From: Mycolicibacterium brisbanense
GTDB taxonomy: Bacteria; Actinomycetota; Actinomycetes; Mycobacteriales; Mycobacteriaceae
DNA: 64,000 bases
Reading direction: 5' to 3'
Assembly: GCF_001570425.1 (NCBI RefSeq)
Contig: NZ_BCSX01000040.1
Span: 1-64,000 of the forward strand
The notes below the pieces were generated by a model that did no database searches, was not told the origin of the DNA, and worked only from the letters and a program-made list of their open reading frames with translations. This document shows, piece after piece, positions 8,274-16,064 of this stretch (position 1 is its first letter; every line of letters begins with the position of its first letter). Made by a program: the position numbers and the translations under genes.

Positions 8274-9104
8274 TCAGGCGCGGACGGCGATGGTCGACAG
8301 CAGATCGGCCAACCGATCCGGCCGGTCGATCATCGAGAAGGTGCGGGCGCCGTCGATCACTTCCAGCCGCGCGTTCGGGATGGTCTGCGCGAGCCGTTCG
8401 CCGTCGCCGAGTTCGAAGAACACATCGTCGGCCGACCACGCGATCAGCGTCGGCTTGTCGAATTCGGGGAGCCGTGCGGCCACGCCGGTGGTGACCTCGG
8501 TGCGCAGCGACAGGGTGAATTGCCGCAGGTCCTCGGCGATTGCCGGATTCGACCGGGTGGTGTGTACCCATTCCCGAGTGAGGACATCGATGTTCGCGTG
8601 AGCCAGGCCCGCGTAGGCCCGCTTGCGCACAGCGGGGATCCGTACCGCCTGAGCGACGCCGCGGAACAGCGCCTTGGAGTGTGCGGCCCGGATCAGCGGT
8701 TTGAGGATGGGCGGTGGAAAGTGTTCGAAGGCATCGCAACTCGTCAACACCAGGGCGCCGATCCGCTCGGGGTGATGCACCGCCACCAGTTGCGTGACCA
8801 CCCCGCCGGTGTCGTTGCCGACCAGTACGACGTCGTCGAGATCCAGCGCGGTCAGGGTGTCGGCGACGATGTTCGCGACGCCGCGGATGCTGCGGTCCGC
8901 GCTCGGCCGTAACGGTTCGGGGTGTGCGCCCAACGGCCAGGTCGGGGCGATGCAGCGCAGGCCACGCGCCGCCAGGCGCGCGCTGACCTGTCGCCACAGC
9001 TGCCCACCCATCATGTACCCGTGGACGAAGACGACCGGCCTGCCGTCCTTCGGTCCGAATTCCTCGAAATGGACGGTTCCGGCGCTAATCTCAATGATCG
9101 ACAT
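8274..9104 (-). CDS. Alpha/beta hydrolase with an Asp nucleophile elbow
   Basis: 276-aa alpha/beta-hydrolase. The oxyanion loop is HGY at 28-30; the nucleophile elbow VGNDTGG places Asp98 where haloalkane dehalogenases and epoxide hydrolases carry their nucleophile. A candidate acid lies in SADD. At the usual catalytic-His position the sequence reads GARTFSMIDRP, with Thr instead of His, so activity is uncertain. The start at 9104 has GGGAG 6 nt upstream. It is divergent from the TetR gene, whose likely operators lie between them, so it is probably the regulator's target. Confidence 0.75.
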   Translation of the reverse strand: MSIIEISAGTVHFEEFGPKDGRPVVFVHGYMMGGQLWRQVSARLAARGLRCIAPTWPLGAHPEPLRPSADRSIRGVANIVADTLTALDLDDVVLVGNDTGGVVTQLVAVHHPERIGALVLTSCDAFEHFPPPILKPLIRAAHSKALFRGVAQAVRIPAVRKRAYAGLAHANIDVLTREWVHTTRSNPAIAEDLRQFTLSLRTEVTTGVAARLPEFDKPTLIAWSADDVFFELGDGERLAQTIPNARLEVIDGARTFSMIDRPDRLADLLSTIAVRA

Positions 9105-9129
9105 GGATGACTCCCGGCTCGATAGACAT

Positions 9130-9156
9130 TTACGAACAGTCTGCCGGTAACTTACC
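9130..9156. promoter_or_regulatory. Overlapping palindromes, likely operators of the adjacent TetR regulator
   Basis: A 21-bp imperfect dyad at 9130-9150 has arms TTACGAACAG and CTGCCGGTAA around a central T, with 7 of 10 positions symmetric. It overlaps a perfect 11-bp palindrome GGTAACTTACC at 9146-9156. Both sit in the 62-bp spacer between a divergent hydrolase and a tetR gene, the standard place for an autoregulatory TetR operator. Confidence 0.55.
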
Positions 9157-9166
9157 AACAGGGTGT

Positions 9167-9772
9167 ATGGAAAACAAGAGACGTACTCAGGAAGAGCGCT
9201 CCGCGGCGACGCGGGAAGCGTTGATCGCGGCTGCCCGGCGACTGTGGGGCGAACGTGGATACTCCGAGGTGGGGACGCCGGAGATCGCCACGGCCGCCGG
9301 GGTGACCCGCGGCGCGATGTATCACCAATTCGCCGACAAGGCAGCGCTTTTCCTTGCTGTGGTGGAGGTGGTGGAGCAGGACGTGATGGCGAGGCTGGCG
9401 ACCGAGGTGGCGGCGTCGGGAGCGACCACGCCGGCCGACGCGATCCGTGCCGCCGTCGACGCGTGGCTGGAGGTCTCCGGTGATCCCGAGGTGCGCCAGC
9501 TGATCCTGCTCGACGCCCCGAGTGTGCTCGGCTGGGCAGGGTTCCGTGATGTGGCCCAGCGCTACAGCCTCGGCATGACCGAGCAACTGCTCGCCGAGGC
9601 AATCAAGGCCGGTCAACTCGCGCGTCAGCCCGTGCGGGCGCTGGCTCACGTGCTGATCGGCGCCCTCGACGAGGCGGCCATGGCCATCGCCACCGCCGAG
9701 GATCCGAAGAAGGCCCGCCGCGAGATCAAGCAGGTGTTACGCCGGCTGATCGACGCGATGTTGACGGGCTGA
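9167..9772 (+). CDS. TetR/AcrR-family transcriptional regulator
   Basis: 201-aa regulator. The N-terminal HTH is typical: TREALIAAARRLWGERGYSE, then TPEIATAAGVTRGAMYHQFADKAALF (residues 10-61). The helical ligand domain follows, with LLDAPSVLGWAGFRDVAQRY. ATG 9167 was chosen because homology begins at MENKRRTQEER; an upstream in-frame ATG at 9107 would run through the operator region. It is divergent from the alpha/beta hydrolase and likely represses it and itself. Ligand unknown. Confidence 0.85.
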   Translation: MENKRRTQEERSAATREALIAAARRLWGERGYSEVGTPEIATAAGVTRGAMYHQFADKAALFLAVVEVVEQDVMARLATEVAASGATTPADAIRAAVDAWLEVSGDPEVRQLILLDAPSVLGWAGFRDVAQRYSLGMTEQLLAEAIKAGQLARQPVRALAHVLIGALDEAAMAIATAEDPKKARREIKQVLRRLIDAMLTG

Positions 9773-9793
9773 CATTCCCGCGACTTTCTCCCA

Positions 9794-9850
9794 CGAGCAG
9801 ACAGCAGGGTACGCGAAATGCGGCGTGTCGGGTACCCGCACGTCTGCTCG
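9794..9850. repeat. 57-bp dispersed hairpin repeat, copy A
   Basis: The ends CGAGCAGAC (9794-9802) and GTCTGCTCG (9842-9850) are perfect inverted repeats. A second 57-bp copy at 34971-35027 shares about 45 of 57 positions, including the ends and the central CGGCGTGTCG. Both lie between convergent genes (here tetR and ltp1-like), so a bidirectional terminator-like extragenic palindrome is likely. Confidence 0.7.
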
Positions 9851-9862
9851 CGAGAAGAAGTC

Positions 9863-11053
9863 TTACCGCTCGGCGCGCTGGTAGGCCGTCACGACGGCGG
9901 CGCCGCCAAGGCCGATGTTGTGCTGCAGGGCAGCGGTGACGCCCTCGACCTGACGCTTGTCGGCGGTGCCGCGCAGTTGCCAGGTCAGCTCGGCGCACTG
10001 GGCCAGGCCCGTCGCGCCCAACGGGTGGCCTTTGGAGATGAGCCCGCCGGACGGGTTGACCACCCAGCGGCCGCCGTAGGTGGTGTCGTTGTTGTCGATC
10101 AACCGAGGGGCGTCGCCCTCACCGCACAGACCAAGGGCCTCGTAGAGCAGCAACTCGTTGGCGGAGAAGCAGTCGTGCAGCTCGATGACCTGGAAATCCT
10201 CGGGGCCGAGGCCCGACTGCGCGTAGACCTGTTGGGCGGCTTGCACATTCATGTCATACCCGATGATGTTGGCGGCGCTGCCGTCAAAGGTCGAGGCGAA
10301 GTCGGTGGTCATGGCCTGCCCGACGATCTCGACAGCTGCCGACGCCAGACCGTGTTTGTCCACGAATGCCTCGCTGGCCAGGATCGCCGCACCGGAGCCG
10401 TCGGAGGTCGGGGAGCACTGCAGCTTGGTCAGGGGATCGGAGATCATCTTGGCAGCCAGGATGTCGTCGAGCGTGTACTCGTCCTGGAACTGCGCATACG
10501 GATTGTTGACCGAGTGCTTGTGGTTCTTGTAACCGATCTTCGCGAAATGCTCGGCCGTGGTGCCGTACTTCTTCATGTGTTCGCGGCCGGCCGCGCCGAA
10601 CATCCACGGCGCCACCGGAAATGCGAATTCGTCGATCTCGGCCAGTGCCTTGACGTGGCGGCCCAGCGGCGATTCCCGGTCCTGGGCACCGGCCTGAAGC
10701 GAGCCGGGCTGCATCTTCTCGAAGCCGAGCGCGATGGTGCAGTCCGCCAAGCCGCCCCGGATGGCTTGTGCGGCAAGGTAAAGCGCCGTCGACCCGGTAG
10801 AACAGTTGTTGTTCACATTGACGATCGGGATGCCCGTCATGCCGAGCTCGTAGAGCGCACGCTGACCCGAGGTGGAATCTCCCGAGCAGTACCCGACATA
10901 GCCCTGCTGGACTTGGTCGTAGGAGATCCCGGCGTCCTCGAGTGCCTTGGTGCCCGACTCGTTGGCCATCTGCGGGTAGTCCCAGCCTTCCCGACGGCCG
11001 GGCTTCTCGAACTTCGTCATCCCCACGCCGACAACGAATACTTTGTTAACCAT
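9863..11053 (-). CDS. ltp1: Thiolase-like lipid-transfer protein (SCP2-thiolase type), ltp1-like
   Basis: 396-aa thiolase-superfamily protein of the lipid-transfer (SCP-x) type. Active-site Cys84 lies in NVNNNCSTGST; conserved HDCF and KGHPLGATG follow. It closely matches my memory of M. tuberculosis Ltp1 (Rv2790c; VGYCSGDSTSGQRALYELG). It would act in thiolytic or retro-aldol side-chain degradation of sterol or fatty acyl-CoA. A -10-like TACACT (minus strand, 11084-11089) gives a short leader, and a KstR-type operator lies just upstream, shared with the divergent reductase. Confidence 0.8.
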   Translation of the reverse strand: MVNKVFVVGVGMTKFEKPGRREGWDYPQMANESGTKALEDAGISYDQVQQGYVGYCSGDSTSGQRALYELGMTGIPIVNVNNNCSTGSTALYLAAQAIRGGLADCTIALGFEKMQPGSLQAGAQDRESPLGRHVKALAEIDEFAFPVAPWMFGAAGREHMKKYGTTAEHFAKIGYKNHKHSVNNPYAQFQDEYTLDDILAAKMISDPLTKLQCSPTSDGSGAAILASEAFVDKHGLASAAVEIVGQAMTTDFASTFDGSAANIIGYDMNVQAAQQVYAQSGLGPEDFQVIELHDCFSANELLLYEALGLCGEGDAPRLIDNNDTTYGGRWVVNPSGGLISKGHPLGATGLAQCAELTWQLRGTADKRQVEGVTAALQHNIGLGGAAVVTAYQRAER

Positions 11054-11097
11054 GTCGAGAAACATACATATCGCGGCGCGCTTAGTGTAGAGATAAA

Positions 11098-11111
11098 TAG
11101 AACACGTTCTA
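11098..11111. promoter_or_regulatory. KstR-type operator between ltp1-like and reductase genes
   Basis: TAGAACACGTTCTA matches the KstR consensus TNNAACNNGTTNNA at every fixed position. KstR is the TetR-family repressor of mycobacterial cholesterol catabolism. The site is 45 nt from the ltp1-like start and 19 nt from the reductase start, so it could repress both. Near-identical sites occur at 28033 and 62970. Confidence 0.75.
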
Positions 11112-11129
11112 GTTCGTCGAGGAGGCGTC

Positions 11130-12179
11130 GTGGCGTTGCGCGTGGTGCAGTGGGCGACCGGCGGAGTCGGCGTGGCCGCCATCAAGGGCGTGCTGGAACA
11201 CCCGGACCTGGAACTGGCCGGATGTTGGGTGCACTCGGACGCCAAGAACGGCAGGGACGTCGGAGAACTCATCGGTACCGGGCCTATCGGCGTCGTCGCG
11301 ACCAACAGCGTCGACGAGATCCTCTCGTTGGATGCCGACGCGGTGATCTACGCGCCGCTGGTGCCCAACCCCGACGAAGTGGCGGCGCTGCTGCGGTCCG
11401 GCAAGAACGTCGTCACCCCGATCGGCTGGTTCTACCCGTCGGACAAGCAGGCCGAGCCGCTGCGGGCCGCCGCGCTCGAAGGCGGTGCCACGCTGCACGG
11501 CACAGGCATCGCACCCGGCGGCATCAGTGAGAAGTTCCCGCTGCTGGTGTCGGCGCTGTCCACGGGCGTGCGGTTCGTGCGCGCCGAGGAATTCTCCGAC
11601 CTGCGCACCTACGAGGCGCCCGACGTGGTGCGTCATGTGATGGGCTTCGGCGGTGAGCCGGACAGCGCGCTGAGCGGACCGATGCAGAAACTGCTCGACG
11701 GCGGCTTCATCCAAGCCATCAAATTGGTGGTGGACCAGGTGGGGTTCAAGGCCGAGCCACGCATCAGGGCCACCCAGGAGATCGCCGTCGCGACCGCGCC
11801 CATCGAGTCGCCGATCGGCGTGATCGAACCGGGTCAGGTCGCCGGGCGAAAGTTCCACTGGGAAGCCCTCGTAGGCGACGAACCCGTTGTCCGGATCACC
11901 GTCAACTGGCTGATGGGCGAGGAAAACCTCGACCCGGCATGGACTTTCGGGCCGGCCGGGCAACGCTACGAGATGCAGGTCCGGGGTAATCCGGATTTCA
12001 CCATGGTCATCAACGGATTTCAGGGCGTCGTCGGCGAGCAGGGTCCCGAACCCGGCGTCGTCGCCACCGCGGCGCACTGCGTCAACTCGGTGCCCGCGGT
12101 GTGCGCGGCGGCACCCGGCATCGCCACCTATCCCGATCTGCCGTTGATCAGTGGTAAGGCGGCTCCGGATCTGCGGTGA
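11130..12179 (+). CDS. NAD(P)-binding reductase, dihydrodipicolinate-reductase-like N-domain
   Basis: 349-aa protein. The N-terminal Rossmann fold reads VVQWATGGVGVAAIKGVLEH; HGTGIAPGGISE follows in the linker. This matches the mycobacterial dihydrodipicolinate-reductase-like family (the position fits Rv1059, from memory), which is not part of lysine synthesis. The GTG at 11130 follows GAGGAGG by 4 nt. The KstR-type site 19 nt upstream suggests a role in sterol or related lipid catabolism, as an oxidoreductase on an unknown substrate. Confidence 0.7.
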   Translation: MALRVVQWATGGVGVAAIKGVLEHPDLELAGCWVHSDAKNGRDVGELIGTGPIGVVATNSVDEILSLDADAVIYAPLVPNPDEVAALLRSGKNVVTPIGWFYPSDKQAEPLRAAALEGGATLHGTGIAPGGISEKFPLLVSALSTGVRFVRAEEFSDLRTYEAPDVVRHVMGFGGEPDSALSGPMQKLLDGGFIQAIKLVVDQVGFKAEPRIRATQEIAVATAPIESPIGVIEPGQVAGRKFHWEALVGDEPVVRITVNWLMGEENLDPAWTFGPAGQRYEMQVRGNPDFTMVINGFQGVVGEQGPEPGVVATAAHCVNSVPAVCAAAPGIATYPDLPLISGKAAPDLR

Positions 12180-12182
12180 TCG

Positions 12183-13226
12183 CTAGGGCTGCACCAGGAT
12201 TCGGATGGGATTACCCTCCTGGCGTTCCAGCCTCTCGATGCCCGTCGCGATGTCTTCCAACGAGACGATGCCGCTGATCGAGCGGGACAGGTCCAGCCTG
12301 CCCAACGACACCAGTGTCGCCAACGTCGAGATGTCGACGTTCTGATAGCCGAGATGGCCCAGCACCTGCTTCTGGGTCAGGCCGAACATCGACGTCGGCC
12401 CAACCGTCGGCTCCTGTGCGCTCATGCCGACCGATACGAGCCTGCCGCCAACGGTCAACTGTCCCAACGCTTGTTCGAACGTCGACTTGAGCCCTACCGC
12501 GTCGAACGCCACGTCGAGCCCGCGGCCGCCCGTCACCTCCGCGATCTTCTCGCCGAGGTGTTCATCACGGGAATCGAACGCGTAGTCGGCGCCGAGTTCC
12601 AGTGAGCGGTCGAGGACTTCGGCTTTGATGTCGACGGCGATCACCGGTACGGCGCCAACCAGTCGTGCCAACTGCGCGATATGGGTGCCGACGCCACCGA
12701 GCCCCCACACCCCGACCGACTCGCCGATCCCGACCTTGCCGGTGCGCACCACCGCGCCGTACGGCGTCGACACCGCATCGGCCAGGATCGCGGCCTGCTC
12801 CAACGGCACGTTGTCGGGTACGCGGGTCAGCCCGAATGCCTGCGCGACGGTGTACTCGGCCCACGCGCCGTCATAGGCGAACGCCATCAACTGGATCCGC
12901 ATGCAGTTGGCGATGTCCCCGCGCCGGCAGTTGGCGCACGTCAGGCAGGGCCTGCCCGCCGCGACGATCACCCGGTCACCCTCGGCCCACCCAGTCACCC
13001 CGGGGCCGAGTTTGGCGATGGTGCCCGACGCCTCGTGCCCCTGGGTCACCACCGGGGCCTGCGCCGGGAACGTGCCGTTGATCAAGCTCAGATCCGAGTG
13101 GCAGATGCCGCAGAACGCCACCTTCATCAGAACTTCACCCGGACCGGGCTCGGGAATGGGAACATCTTCCACGACAACCGTTTTGGTGTCGGCGTAGAAG
13201 CGCTCGGCCCGCATCGTCGCGGTCAT
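12183..13226 (-). CDS. Zinc-dependent alcohol dehydrogenase (MDR family)
   Basis: 347-aa medium-chain dehydrogenase. Catalytic zinc ligands are Cys39 (CGICHSD) and His64-Glu65 (QGHEASG); the structural zinc is held by Cys94, Cys97, Cys100 and Cys108 (CLTCANCRRGDIANC). The nucleotide-binding glycine motif is GLGGVG. AAGGGA about 6 nt before the ATG supports the start. It ends 3 nt from the end of the convergent reductase. Substrate unknown; it resembles zinc ADHs used on aliphatic alcohols. Confidence 0.85.
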   Translation of the reverse strand: MTATMRAERFYADTKTVVVEDVPIPEPGPGEVLMKVAFCGICHSDLSLINGTFPAQAPVVTQGHEASGTIAKLGPGVTGWAEGDRVIVAAGRPCLTCANCRRGDIANCMRIQLMAFAYDGAWAEYTVAQAFGLTRVPDNVPLEQAAILADAVSTPYGAVVRTGKVGIGESVGVWGLGGVGTHIAQLARLVGAVPVIAVDIKAEVLDRSLELGADYAFDSRDEHLGEKIAEVTGGRGLDVAFDAVGLKSTFEQALGQLTVGGRLVSVGMSAQEPTVGPTSMFGLTQKQVLGHLGYQNVDISTLATLVSLGRLDLSRSISGIVSLEDIATGIERLERQEGNPIRILVQP

Positions 13227-13249
13227 CTCGGTTCCCTTCGTCCGGCGGC

Positions 13250-13255
13250 TACTAT
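13250..13255 (+). promoter_or_regulatory. -10 element TACTAT for a leaderless mini-ORF
   Basis: TACTAT fits the mycobacterial TANNNT -10 consensus and ends 7 nt before the A of the ATG at 13263, so transcription should begin at or next to that ATG. Confidence 0.6.
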
Positions 13256-13262
13256 CGGCATC

Positions 13263-13298
13263 ATGTCGCAGTCGCCGGTCGTCGAGCAACGACGCTGA
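13263..13298 (+). CDS. Leaderless 11-aa mini-ORF upstream of the amidotransferase
   Basis: ATG 13263 opens an 11-codon frame (MSQSPVVEQRR) ending in TGA at 13296-13298. The amidotransferase ATG follows after only three bases and has no SD of its own. With TACTAT placed 7 nt upstream, this mini-ORF is probably translated from a leaderless mRNA and delivers ribosomes to the next start by termination-reinitiation. Alternatively the annotated gene could start elsewhere, but the conserved MCRLFG must be N-terminal. Confidence 0.55.
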   Translation: MSQSPVVEQRR

Positions 13299-13301
13299 CC
13301 G

Positions 13302-14162
13302 ATGTGTCGGTTGTTCGGACTGCACGCCGGCCGGCACGCCGTCACGGCGACCTTCTGGTTGCTGAACGCGCCGGACAGCCTCGCCGCCCAGAGCAGGCAC
13401 AACCCGGACGGCACCGGACTGGGCGTGTTCGGGCCCGACGGCGCACCGCAGATCTACAAGCAACCCATTGCGGCGTGGCAGGATTGCGCCTTCGCGACGG
13501 AGGCGCATGACCTCACCGCAACCACGTTCATCGCGCATGTCCGGTACGCGTCGACCGGTGCACTGGAGGTCCGCAACACCCATCCCTTCCTGCAGGACGG
13601 GCGGATCTTCGCCCACAACGGCGTGGTCGAGGGACTCGACGTGCTGGACGCGCGGCTGGACGAACTCGGAGTGGCCGACCTGGTCGGCGGCGAAAGCGAT
13701 TCCGAGCGGGTGTTCGCGTTGATCACTGCGGAGATTCGCAGCGCCGACGGCGACGTCACCGCCGGACTGCACTCTGCCATCGGCTGGCTCGCCGACACGG
13801 TGCCGATTTACGCCCTCAACGTTCTGCTGAGTACCGCCACCGGCCTGTGGGCCCTGCGCTATCCGGCGACCCACGAGCTGTACTTGCTGGACCGCCGTGA
13901 GCCGGCCCAGGGCCAGATGCGGATGCGCAGCCACCGCATCGCCGCGCACTCCGACGAGCTGTCGCGGCATCCGGCGGTGGTGTTCGCCAGCGAGCCGATG
14001 GACGGCGAACCCTGGCAGCCGCTCGAGGCTGGTGAACTCCTGCACGTCGACGCCGATCTGAACATCCACCGCGAGGTGGTCTTTCCCGATCCTCCCAAGC
14101 ATCTGCTGCGACTGGCCGATCTCACCGAGAAGGCCGCAGCATCGCAACACCCCGCCGGGTGA
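13302..14162 (+). CDS. Class II glutamine amidotransferase (Rv1061-like)
   Basis: 286-aa Ntn-type glutamine amidotransferase. Cys2 (MCRLFGL) becomes the catalytic N-terminal cysteine after Met removal; NPDGTGLG, HVRYASTG and THPFLQDGRIFAHNG are the glutamine-binding loops. No synthase domain is fused, so it resembles YafJ-type stand-alone amidotransferases of unknown acceptor. Start fixed by the need for Cys at position 2. It is followed by a patatin gene 30 nt downstream. Confidence 0.85.
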   Translation: MCRLFGLHAGRHAVTATFWLLNAPDSLAAQSRHNPDGTGLGVFGPDGAPQIYKQPIAAWQDCAFATEAHDLTATTFIAHVRYASTGALEVRNTHPFLQDGRIFAHNGVVEGLDVLDARLDELGVADLVGGESDSERVFALITAEIRSADGDVTAGLHSAIGWLADTVPIYALNVLLSTATGLWALRYPATHELYLLDRREPAQGQMRMRSHRIAAHSDELSRHPAVVFASEPMDGEPWQPLEAGELLHVDADLNIHREVVFPDPPKHLLRLADLTEKAAASQHPAG

Positions 14163-14192
14163 GCCCGCACCTGGCTGGCACACTGGAATCCC

Positions 14193-15050
14193 GTGGCAAC
14201 CAAACGCGCACTGGTCCTGGCAGGTGGCGGCATCGCGGGGATCGCATGGGAGACCGGCATTCTGCGCGGCATCGCCGACGAATCGCCGCAGACGGCCGAG
14301 GCCCTGCTGGACAGTGACGTTTTGGTCGGCACGTCCGCCGGTTCGACGGTCGCCGCGCAACTCGGCAGCGGGCTGAGCCTCGACGAGCTCTACCAACGTC
14401 AGATCGGCGCGAAATCGGCTGAACTGGACCCCGGGGTCGGCATCGACAGTGTCGCCGACCTGTTCCTCGACGCCATGCTCACGCCGAACACCGACAAGGC
14501 CCAGAAGCTCCAGAAGATCGGGCAGGTCGCGCTGGACACCCCGACCGTGTCCGAGGCCGTGCGCCGCGAGGTGATCTCCGCGCGGCTGCCGTCTCACGAG
14601 TGGCCGCAGCGGGTGCTGCGGATCTCGGCGGTCGACATCGATCGCGGCGAGCTGGTCGGCTTTGACCGGGATTCCGGCGTCGGGCTCGTCGACGCAGTCG
14701 CCGCAAGCTGCGCGGTCCCGGGTGTGTGGCCGGTGGTCACGATCGGCGATCGGCGCTACATGGACGGCGGGGTGAGCAGCAGCGTGAACATGGTGCTGGC
14801 CGCCGACTGCGATGTCGCGGTGGTGCTGGTGCCCTCGGGGAAGAACACCCCGTCGCCGTTCGGGGCCGGGGTGAGCGCCGAGATCGACGGTTTCGCCGGC
14901 GCATCGCTGGGCGTCTACGCGGACGACGACGCGGTGGACGCGTTCGGCGCGAACCCGCTCGATCCGGCCTGCCGGGTGCCCTCGGCGCAGGCCGGCCGCA
15001 GGCAGGGGCAGCGCGTCGCCGCGGCGGTGGCCGCATTCCTAGCCGGCTGA
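14193..15050 (+). CDS. Patatin-like phospholipase (Rv1062-like)
   Basis: 285-aa patatin-family serine hydrolase. Oxyanion loop GGGIAG at 11-16, nucleophile Ser48 in GTSAGS, and catalytic Asp191 in DGG form the Ser/Asp dyad. It would hydrolyse lipid acyl esters; the substrate is unknown and no signal peptide is visible. GTG 14193 is favoured because CACACT lies 8 nt upstream (leaderless-type) and homology begins at once. It is convergent with a second patatin gene, with one base between the two stops. Confidence 0.85.
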   Translation: MATKRALVLAGGGIAGIAWETGILRGIADESPQTAEALLDSDVLVGTSAGSTVAAQLGSGLSLDELYQRQIGAKSAELDPGVGIDSVADLFLDAMLTPNTDKAQKLQKIGQVALDTPTVSEAVRREVISARLPSHEWPQRVLRISAVDIDRGELVGFDRDSGVGLVDAVAASCAVPGVWPVVTIGDRRYMDGGVSSSVNMVLAADCDVAVVLVPSGKNTPSPFGAGVSAEIDGFAGASLGVYADDDAVDAFGANPLDPACRVPSAQAGRRQGQRVAAAVAAFLAG

Positions 15051-15051
15051 G

Positions 15052-16035
15052 TCAGCCGTCGAGGGCGCGGGCGGCCAGCTCCTGCCCGATCCCGATCACC
15101 TCGCCGGCCCGGTGAAACTCCAGGCTGCGGCACACCGTGCGGGGCACCTCGATCAGCAGATCGGGCGGATAGGCCGCCAGCGTGTGACGGGCCAGCGCGG
15201 CCTGCGCGATATCGATGGTGCGGTACATCACCTCGAAGCTGCCCAGCCGCGGCGCTTCCGCGGTCTCGGGGACGTCGTCGGTGGACTCGGCCTCGGCGAG
15301 CTCGGTCTCCGGAATCTCCAGCTCGGGAATCGTCGCCCCGAACCGGCTCAGCACCGCGCGGGCCGTCGGCCGGTCCAGCATGCTGCGCACCGACGCCGTA
15401 TCCAGAACCCCCGACGTGCTGCGCAACATGCGGTTGAGCCATTCGGCGCTCGGCCGTGGCTCGCGATCCTCCGGGGCGGCGGCCGTGCCGGGGTCACCGC
15501 CGGACACGCTCACCGCGATGGTCAGGTCGGCGTTGACCGCGGCAATCGGCGCCATCGGCAGTGGATCGAGAATGCCGCCGTCGCCGAGCAACCGGCCGCC
15601 CAGCGCGTGCGGGGCGATCACGCCCGGGATGGCGATCGATGCCCGGATCGCCGCATCGACCGGGCCGTGCTGCAGCCACACCGACTTCCCGGCGATCAGA
15701 TCTGTCGCGACCGCGGTATAGGGGATCGGCAGATCCTCGATGGTGGCCTCGCCGAGGATGTCGCGGACGGCGTCGAGGATCTTCTCCGCGCGCATGATCC
15801 CCGCGGCGGTGAGCGACGGATCGAGCAGCCGCAACACCGCACGCTGGGTCAAAGTGCGCGCCCACTCGGCGAAGTCGTCGAGCTTGCCCGCGGCGTGCAG
15901 CCCACCGACCAGTGCCCCCATCGAGGATCCGGAGACCCCGACCACCTCGTAGCCGCGTTCGCGCAGTTCGTTGATGACGCCGATGTGCGCGTAGCCCCGC
16001 GCACCGCCGCTGCCGAGAGCCAGCGCAACTCGCAT
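15052..16035 (-). CDS. Patatin-like phospholipase (Rv1063c-like)
   Basis: 327-aa patatin/RssA-type protein. GSGGARG (8-14) is the oxyanion loop, Ser38 lies in GSSMG, and Asp152 in GDGG completes the dyad. The C-terminal extension (after about residue 190) is acidic and helical (ELEIPETELAEAESTDD). It is paralogous to the convergent neighbour but distinct in sequence. Probably a cytoplasmic or membrane-associated lipid hydrolase. Confidence 0.85.
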   Translation of the reverse strand: MRVALALGSGGARGYAHIGVINELRERGYEVVGVSGSSMGALVGGLHAAGKLDDFAEWARTLTQRAVLRLLDPSLTAAGIMRAEKILDAVRDILGEATIEDLPIPYTAVATDLIAGKSVWLQHGPVDAAIRASIAIPGVIAPHALGGRLLGDGGILDPLPMAPIAAVNADLTIAVSVSGGDPGTAAAPEDREPRPSAEWLNRMLRSTSGVLDTASVRSMLDRPTARAVLSRFGATIPELEIPETELAEAESTDDVPETAEAPRLGSFEVMYRTIDIAQAALARHTLAAYPPDLLIEVPRTVCRSLEFHRAGEVIGIGQELAARALDG

Positions 16036-16064
16036 GCGTCCATTCTGCCGTGCCGACGGTGACG

